Positions 56,648-64,000 of a DNA stretch of 64,000 bases are shown piece by piece (the stretch's first letter is position 1; every line of letters begins with the position of its first letter). The stretch covers positions 806,001 to 870,000 of the forward strand of contig NC_063078.1 of the NCBI RefSeq assembly GCF_022605165.1, written 5' to 3'. Under the pieces are notes generated by a model, which saw only the letters and a list, made by a program, of their open reading frames with translations, was not told where the DNA came from and did not search any database. The position numbers and the translations under genes were made by a program. The stretch is from Purpureocillium takamizusanense (taxonomy: Eukaryota > Ascomycota > Sordariomycetes > Hypocreales > Ophiocordycipitaceae).

Positions 56648-59600
56648 CTAGCTAGGCGGCGCCCCGCCGGCCAATTGCCCTTGCTGCGCCAAGAGCTGCT
56701 CCTGTCGCGCCTGCTCGGCAGCCACCTCGTCGGCCTTGGCCATGACGGTCTGGATCATATTTTGCTCTTCTGCAGAAAGATGCCCGGCCAGGCTGGCGTA
56801 GTACTGCGGCTGCTCCTGTTGCATTTCTGCGAGGCAACGTCAGCCAGCGGTCCTCACTCGATGCCACACCATCGCCTTTGGTTGGAAGACGACTTACTCA
56901 TCAGGGTGGCTTTGAAGAGCTGATACGGCTCAATCTTGTCCAAAGGCGACTCGAGAAGGACACTATCCTCCCCAAGTTCGTCGTCGTCGCCGTCATCAAT
57001 AGCACGACTGAATTTTTGTGCCTGGAAGCCGTCAGTCCATGCGAATTCGCGACTCGGGAAGATTCCCTCGCGCTTACCTCGTCATTCAAAAAGTCCAAGT
57101 AAGCCTTGCTCTCATCCTTGGTCTCGGCAGTTCCCTCTTCTGTGACCTCCTCCTCGCCGTTCCAGTTGGCTTCGTCTTCGTCCCATTCGTCGTCCTCGCC
57201 ATAGTCATAAGCAGATTCGAGCTGAAAGTCATCGCGCAAAGCCTCTTCTCGGTCTGTCGAGCGAGTTAGCTTTTCGTCTAGAAACGACCATGGTCTCAGT
57301 ACGTACTCTTCATAGCATTCGGAAGGGTTCTGAAGAGCTCCGTGATGCCCTGAAGCAAGCGCGGCCACCCAACGGACACGCTGGCGGGGACCTGTTCATG
57401 GTTCACACTGAGCAGTGCGGAGATTGCCACGATGCACAGCTTCTTGTCGTGGACACGGCTGAAAGATGTCATGCTGCCAAACCACAAGCTGAAGAAGCGA
57501 TTCGTCCAGCCCTTGTTCTCCAGCACCTGCAAGGTGAGCATGGGGTTGTAGTGAATGGAGTTGATGACCATCTCCATGAGATGAATCTTGTAGCTCTTGA
57601 TCTTGACCTCCTGGGCGGAGAGAATGTTCATGGCCATGACGATGAAGCCCTCTACACAAGTGTCGATGTGACCGCGAAGACTCAGCATCATGGCTTCGGC
57701 AAGCTTGCAAGCACAAATTCTCTCGACGCCACCCTGGACGCTGTCGGTGAACATATCGGCCACCATGGAATAAAGCGCCTGAACGTATTCTGGCTTCTGC
57801 ACCAGCTGAGGCACACCGTACTGAACAAAGTTGTCCAGCGCCGGCAGCATGTCCTCGAGGTAGTACTCGGCGCCAGCCTTGAACGTGGTGTGGATCAGCT
57901 CAAATGCCTGCCACATGTTCGGCGAAATGCCCTTTGCGGCAAAGGTGCAGCTGTCAATAATCTCGAACACCTCGTTATAGAGATCTACGCCAAGTCAGTA
58001 CCGTGCGTAGCAGATCAGCCGCAAGTAAGAGGGAAAGGGGCGTACCGTATAGCTTATTCTCCAAGGTGATCTTAATCACCGGCATCAGGACGGCTTCGAT
58101 GTGGAGTAGCACATCAGGGGTGCTCTCAAGGGTGAGAATCAGGGTGCCGATTGTTTGCAAAACACCAAGGGCAGTGATGCTCTTGTCGTCATACTCGGCA
58201 TAGAGCTCGCCATCGTCACCGGCCCGGGTCTCCTTCTCCAAGAGCTCGCGCACGATGCGCAGGTACGTGTCGCGAAGTTGCTCGCAGAGTGCGACTGCAA
58301 ATGGAGTCAGCTCCGTCGCGAAAACCTCCACAAAGTCCTCCATGACATTAGCGAGAGCATCGATATCAGCCTCATTTGCCAGCTTCAAGAGCTGCTGCAT
58401 GATTGTTGGGATACTCTGCTGCATGCTGGTTCGGATCACATCATGTCTGATGAGAGGCTGCAGAGCGAGGGCCGCGGTTACCCGGACGGGTAGCGCCGCG
58501 TCGGCCATGCAGTCCAGGATGTGGCGGTAGATGGTAAGCAAATTGTTCTGGTCCTGGAAGTTGAGTTGCTCGAACTTCTCGATTGTGTCGCAAGCCCTCG
58601 CACGGAGATAGCCTTGCGCGCTGGTGAAATCGGGGAACACGTAGCGCACCAGGAAATATTCGACCTGATCGGCGATGGGACTTTTCTTGCTGAGGATGAC
58701 GGGAGCGAGGGTGCCAATCATCCTCAAAGCACCCTCCTTGGCGACGTGATTCTTCTTATCGTCCGGAGACTGCTCATACTCGTTGACAACCGCGTTGACA
58801 AACTTCAGGATCTCAAAGGTCTCCTTCCGGCGGTTCTTGGTAAGGTTAACGAGGAAGTTGGTAGCCGCAACATCAGGCGCGGAGGCTTCTTCGAAGTAAT
58901 TGAGCTTCCGGTGAAGATACTCCTCTGGCTCTTCTTCGAACTGCTCAATATCCTCCTCCGACAGACATAGAACAGGGAAGACAAAGTGCGTTACAAGGTT
59001 GGTCAGGTGCGGCTTTAGGTGCGTCCACATCTCCTTGGGACGCACCGACTCATCGAGGAAGACGAGTGTGTAAGACAAGCAAGGACGGCTGAGCCACGAT
59101 GTTTTGGCCACCCATTTCTCGATCTCCTGGAGGTAGTGCTTAAGGATCTCGGGGGCAATATTGGCCGTGAAGTCCTTGGCAAACTGCGCGGCATCGTCAC
59201 CTTTTCCAGGGCTCGACGGGTTTCCGTGTCTGGGACAATGTGTTGGCTTTTTGCAACCATAGTTTCCATGCAAGAGGTTTTTACGAACCTGATAAACAAT
59301 CGGTTGAGGTTGAAGTATGCCCACTTCTTGGCTTTCCACCAATGATGCTTCTCTCGGTCAAACTGGTCACCTTGCATGGAGCTTGCTGGGGCAGCCTTGG
59401 ACACGGTCTGAAGAAAGACAGTGCACCACGCGATGTTAACCTGTTGCTGCCGCAGGTACGGGGATAGCTCGAGCTGCAAGAGAGGTCAGCTGTGGCCTTC
59501 CTACAGTATTCACAAGGACCAGGGAGCAATACCCAGGTGGCGTGCTTGTATGCCTTGAGGGCCAGGTGCAACATCTCACCGGCCTCGTCACTCTCTTGGT

Positions 59601-60429
59601 TCACCAGCTCATTGCAGATTGCCATCAGACGAGGGAAGCTGGTCTCCACAATGCTATCGAAGTGAGCCCGATCCTGACTCTCCGTCGACTTGTAACGGAA
59701 GGCACGGCAAAGCGCAAGGAGGCACTGGAGACCAGCGTGGACGGAACTGGGGCTGTTCGTGTTCAGCAGCTCCATCGTGAACTCGATGAAGCGAGGCCAT
59801 CGGCTCGGGAAGTCGCATTGGAGGATGCGCTGGAGGACGGGGACGAGTTGCTGGCGCACTGGACCTTCGGAGGTTGCCAGGATGGGCACCAATATCTCTC
59901 GGATGCGAGACTTCTCATCTTCGGGTATCAATGTTTCGTTGGAGAACTGATCGGATTGATACCAGGAACGATTAACGCGATTCTTGATATAGATGACGGC
60001 TGGGAAGCGAGGGTCAGCATCGTGTATGAGGCAATCAGCAGACGATGACCGGGCGGCAAGAAGTACTAGAAAGTCGGACGCTCGCGTCCTGCTCGGCCTG
60101 GAGTATCTGAAACAGGCAGTCCATGAAACCGCCATGTTCCTCGACCTAGCGGAGGTAGAAGACCAGTCAGCGGTTTCAATCCATCGAAAAGAGAGGGCTG
60201 GAATCGTTGGGCTCAGGCGGCCGTGTTCTCTCTATAGCAAAAACGGCCGCAAGGCGAGCTCGAGCTGTTGCATGGTCCATCGGGTGCATGCCGAAGCTCG
60301 CCTAGAGACTGTGTACCGACCGGGTGCCAGATCACGTACCTGCTTCAGCTGCAGCTCAGCCCGGCGCCGGTTGTCCGCATCGGCGTCCAAGCTCGCGGCG
60401 AGCAAGCCTCGGACAGCAGCAGAGTCCAT
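56648..60429 (-). CDS. NMD5: Importin-7/8 family karyopherin (Nmd5/Sxm1 type)
   Basis: Nuclear transport receptor of the importin-beta superfamily that carries cargo through the pore and releases it on Ran-GTP. Nine exons: 60429-60340, 60145-60067, 59999-59533, 59473-59289, 59229-58046, 57984-57307, 57253-57078, 57021-56898 and 56826-56648. Product 1053 aa, typical length. The N-terminus MDSAAVRGLLAASLDADADN through VVEEHGGF-like VEEHGGFMDC and VIYIKNRVNRSWY is the importin-beta N-terminal region. HEAT-type helices fill the middle (for example FEQLNFQDQNNLLTIYRHIL, PTIMQQLLKLANEADIDAL). A strongly acidic stretch (YDYGEDDEWDEDEANW) precedes the Gln-rich C-terminus (EQARQEQLLAQQGQL). All junctions preserve frame with usual consensus except one donor, GTTCGT (59288). 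Yeast has two paralogues; which one this matches more closely cannot be told by eye. Confidence 0.96.
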
Positions 60430-63400
60430 CTCGGGAGGTATGCGAGAAGATGCGAGGCGGGCTGGGGCGGGCGGAGGGGGGGAAGGGGAGGAGTGTTGTC
60501 GAGGAAGACCGTGGTTGTTGATGTGCGGCGCTCACTCAGGACAAGGAGGGCGAATGGCGGGGCATCTATCTATCCCTGGGCGCTGCGGGCGAAAGGGCTC
60601 CCGTCGGGTCGGGTCTGCTGCTGTGTGGCACGCACGCACGTGGCCAGCGACGAGGGCAGCCTGGGGTCGGGCAACGATTGGGCTTTGTCGGGCCAGGCTG
60701 GCGGGCGGGTATCGGAATGCGAGGCGAGCCGGGAGGGTTCGCGGCGCAAGTTGAAGAAGAAAAGACGACGACGATGATGGGGGGAGGGCCGGGTTGGTGG
60801 TGGCGGGCGTCAGTCAGGGACGGGGACTTTTTTCGAAATTCGTGTGCTTGGTCTGGCTGGTGCCCGCTGATTGGGGACCTGCCTGGCCCATTTGCCCACC
60901 CACCACCACCCCCAGCAGGCCGGCTTACATAAAAGCAACCCAGAGCCACGGCCGACCAAGGGGAAAAAGCTGCTGCCCGACATGGATGGGGTGTCGGAGC
61001 GGCAGAGTGGCTAGGCCGCAAATCAAAGTTGCTGTTGCTGCTGGCTGGCATGAGACACTGCCGCCATTGTTTTTCTCCCCCCCTTTCGCGGCGCGTCGCA
61101 ACAGGGCAAGATGGCATAGGCCCTTTTATGAGGGGCCCTTTTACTGTACATTTTGGCTCGCGCCCTCTTGCGTAATAACTACCTGTACCTTATGGCCCTG
61201 GGGACAGGGAGGGAGGGATGATTTCCCACGTGGCCGGCAACGGTAGGATTGTCACTTCGGAAGAAAGCACTGCAGAGGCTCCATCGACAAGAGATGGGCA
61301 CTAACTGCTGCCTCCCGCGCTCGCTGTGGCGATGCATCTTGTACCTTACAGTACTAAGGTACTATCCCGGAGCACACTGTCAGGCCAGCCCACTGTGTTG
61401 GGCCAGAGGTAGCGCAGACTGAGCGCTCAAGCATAAACTTGTGCACACCGCTTTGTGGCCTGGGCCTCGGCTTCGACTGCGGGACACGGCTCTGCCAGAC
61501 TACGTCCAAAGTGGTAACATGTTGAAAAGCTCCGTGCGAAGCAGTGTGCGCAAGGGCTGCACATTGCTGGCGTCGTTGACGCATGGGCTGGTCGTCGGGT
61601 GGTCACCAGCGGAGGAAGCAGGCAGGGGCAAGGCAAGCTTCGAGTCCATGCACGCCCGACCCGAGAGGTGGAACGCCAGCAGGCAGGCGCACTCTCGTGG
61701 TGAGGTACGGAGGTACCCGACCTTGCCTTCTGCTGTTCTGTTGACCTGTACGATTACAGCGGTGGTGGCCGGCTCTAGGGCTGGCTGCAGGCTCCATTGG
61801 ACAACCGCCTCCCAGGATTTGGGCCGGGCGGCCCCAACGCACAACCCAGCATTCCCAGGTGGTGGGCACATGGCCTGTGCGTGTGGTGTGGCACCGCAGG
61901 GTCCAGCAGCTCTCCATCCATCCGCCCAGCACCTGGCAGGTCTTGGGTCTGCCAGTGCCAGGGACGAACCGGCATGCCATGGAAACCCGCCGCAAGACGC
62001 AAGGAAGCGGACCGACAAGGAGGCGGGAGACTTCCCGCGTCGGGGGAGCGGGACCCTGAAGATGCTCTTCAGGCTAAACTCCAGGGGTAACTAGTCCACG
62101 GTCACGAACAACACAAGCGATTGGCGACTTCACTACTCATTCATTGTTGCAGACACCGGCCGTGCATAGTTACTACCTATACAGCATCGTGTGGTTGCAG
62201 CGCCATCGTGGAGGCAATGTATTTCGTAGGTACGAGGCAGCAAAATGGTACAGAGCCATTGAACGGACCCATTCTCCATTACGTAGTACGAAGTACCAGG
62301 TAGCTAAAGTCCATGACGGCCAGAGTGAAGCCTCGACAGCCACCAGAATAGTTTCGCTATGCTAGGAGTACCAAGCAAGAGGCATCTAAACGCCACGTTT
62401 ACACGCGATACCTGTCTCCTTCCCGATACTGTTTGCATCTCTCAGCGTCGACTGGTCAAGATCCAGCTGCGGCCGCAAATAGAGGAAACAACGACATGCT
62501 GTAGCAGCAGGCTCCCTCCAATGGCCAAAGACAACGACGACAGCCTCCGCAAGTCGTCCTTCCACAGCCAAGTAGCTCGAAACCCAATTCAATCAGTGAG
62601 CCGAACACTGAAAAACAGCTTTGGCCGCCGGTGAAGAAGACCTGGCACAGATTGTGGCACAGACATCCCCATTATTGAGCATCGACGCCACCATTCGCCG
62701 GGGGCCCAACAATCCAATGCAAGCACAAGACTTTCTGTCTTGACCAGCATTAGCAGGCGTCACGAGACAACCAAACTGTTGGGCATATTCCAGTTTATTG
62801 GGCGAATTCAGTCTCAACATAGTAGCTTTCTTCAGGAAGCCGGCCGCGGCCCGTGGAGGAGCTCGCTTGGCGACCGCCCTGCACTGTAATTCTCGTTCCT
62901 CATCTTGGTATACCTTACATAGGTTCGCAGAACATCGGGACGAGGCGCAATCGAACCACACGCTACAGCGCCGATAGTACGCCAAGTCTAAATCGATGAA
63001 AAGTGGCATCTTCATCGTCGTGACCGTGGACATCGTCTTGAGTCACCGCGGCGCGCTGTCCCATCTGTATCAATTTATCAGGCGATGCTACCTGACCGGC
63101 ATCCCACAACCCGTGTCTTGATGGCTACAAAGGCTCGCTGTTCTGAACACGGAATGAAGTCGGTTAGTACTGCTGCGCGCACGTCTTTAAGGAGCAAGCA
63201 ATTGAGCGGCAAATCCACAACCGTTGCCATTAAAATAAACAAATCTTCCCACAAATCATGCCCTCCGATCCAGTTCGTTCTTTACCTGTTGGCAAACATT
63301 CACTCCCACCATAGCCTTCCATTTCACTTCTAATACCCACATACCTGTACCAGTCAAAACTCCTTGCTGACGAACTCGGGACATAACCGCTCAAGAAGCA

Positions 63401-64000
63401 AATAAACAAGTGCGCAAAAACAGGGCGCTCCCCCCCTTTCAAAAGTCCAGGATTTCTTGTGGTCTTGACCAAGTCTTTAATAGCATGGGCATATCGTATG
63501 CGTTTGCAGATCATAGTAGCCATACGGTGACATGGGAAGATCCAGGGCCTGGGCAAACCATCATGGTGGTGGCAAATGCTCCGGAGTCCAAATAGAAAGG
63601 CCATTCCTTGATCACGGATTGCGGGGTCTGATGCCATAGTCAGGCATCCGAGTATATGCTTCGTTCAAACGTTACTCGGAATTAACCATCAAAGGACCGA
63701 GAAACGAATGCTAGTAGATAGTCCAGTTGGCAGGCAAGTCACACAACAGGCGCGAGTCCGGAAATTGACCTAGATGGAGATCAATCGCATCGTGCAACGA
63801 GTAGTTGGCACTCCGCCAAGTATGTGAGGGCCAAGAGTTGATGGGATCGAGAATCGATCAGCCTTTTACTGGATCCGAGACGAGATGGAAATGCCGGTCC
63901 CACAAAGGTTGCGTAGTTCGGCTATGTCCAGATGCGCCCACAGGGCAAAGGTATCCAAGGCGCTTGAAAAAGAAATAAATTCCAAAGCCGTTCGGAGAGA
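60430..64000. other. Region upstream of the importin gene, no supported gene
   Basis: The first kilobase is the importin promoter and leader. Open frames at 61441-62094 (plus) and 62593-63033 (minus) are unrecognised and within chance length. GTAC-rich words occur near 61334-61364 and 62220-62305. From about 62.1 kb the sequence is less GC-rich. No RNA gene or mobile element was recognised; a gene could begin beyond the window edge. Confidence 0.65.

Noticed and set aside
60995..61045. tRNA-like stretch with GAGTGGCTAGG
   Set aside because: Resembles a D-arm, but no matching anticodon arm, T-arm or acceptor stem follows.
62593..63033. 146-codon ATG frame near the right edge, Cys-containing
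   Set aside because: Looked briefly like a small Cys-rich protein, but there is no signal peptide or cysteine pattern and many frames of this length are expected by chance.

Overview
The window is nuclear DNA of a filamentous ascomycete, most likely a Sordariomycete and perhaps a member of Hypocreales; the class and order are inferences from gene content and style. Evidence: GC-rich coding regions; short introns of about 50-135 bp with GT...AG ends and internal CTAAC/CTGAC branch sites; fungal-type genes (apsA, NVJ2, ISN1, HAL4/SAT4-type kinase, fungal P450); and long microsatellite-rich spacers. I see no bacterial, organellar, viral or CRISPR features and no recognisable transposon.

Layout. 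1-2983 (+): the 3' two thirds of REV3, catalytic subunit of DNA polymerase zeta. 3428-6431 (-): NVJ2-type SMP/PH lipid-transfer protein. 7718-12924 (-): apsA/Num1, the cortical anchor for dynein. 16029-17131 (+): splicing factor CWC24. 17888-19057 (+): autophagy E2 enzyme ATG3. 20112-22346 (-): coiled-coil protein of unknown function. 22347-29833: 7.5 kb without a supported gene. 29834-31745 (+): cytochrome P450. 33504-33965 (-): small fungal hypothetical protein. 33966-46379: 12.4 kb without a recognisable gene, holding one long open frame I cannot explain. 46380-48985 (+): HAL4/SAT4-type kinase. 48986-53907: a spacer packed with microsatellites. 53908-55658 (-): ISN1, IMP-specific 5'-nucleotidase, five exons. 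56648-60429 (-): importin-7/8 family karyopherin, nine exons. 60430-64000: no supported gene.

The genes are mostly housekeeping functions (translesion synthesis, membrane contact sites, nuclear migration, splicing, autophagy, purine salvage, nuclear import) and do not form an obvious pathway. The P450 stands alone, with no backbone synthase or tailoring genes beside it, so it is not part of a visible secondary-metabolite cluster.

I did not find a clear new biological system. The points most worth a second look are the eleven-copy repeat inside ApsA, a GC-AG intron in ATG3, a tandem acceptor in ISN1, a P450 whose I-helix lacks the usual acidic residue, a dense GTAC palindrome cluster upstream of the kinase, and an unexplained long open frame near 38 kb. 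Splice sites were placed by reading frame, splice consensus and recalled family sequence; no alignment or transcript data were available.
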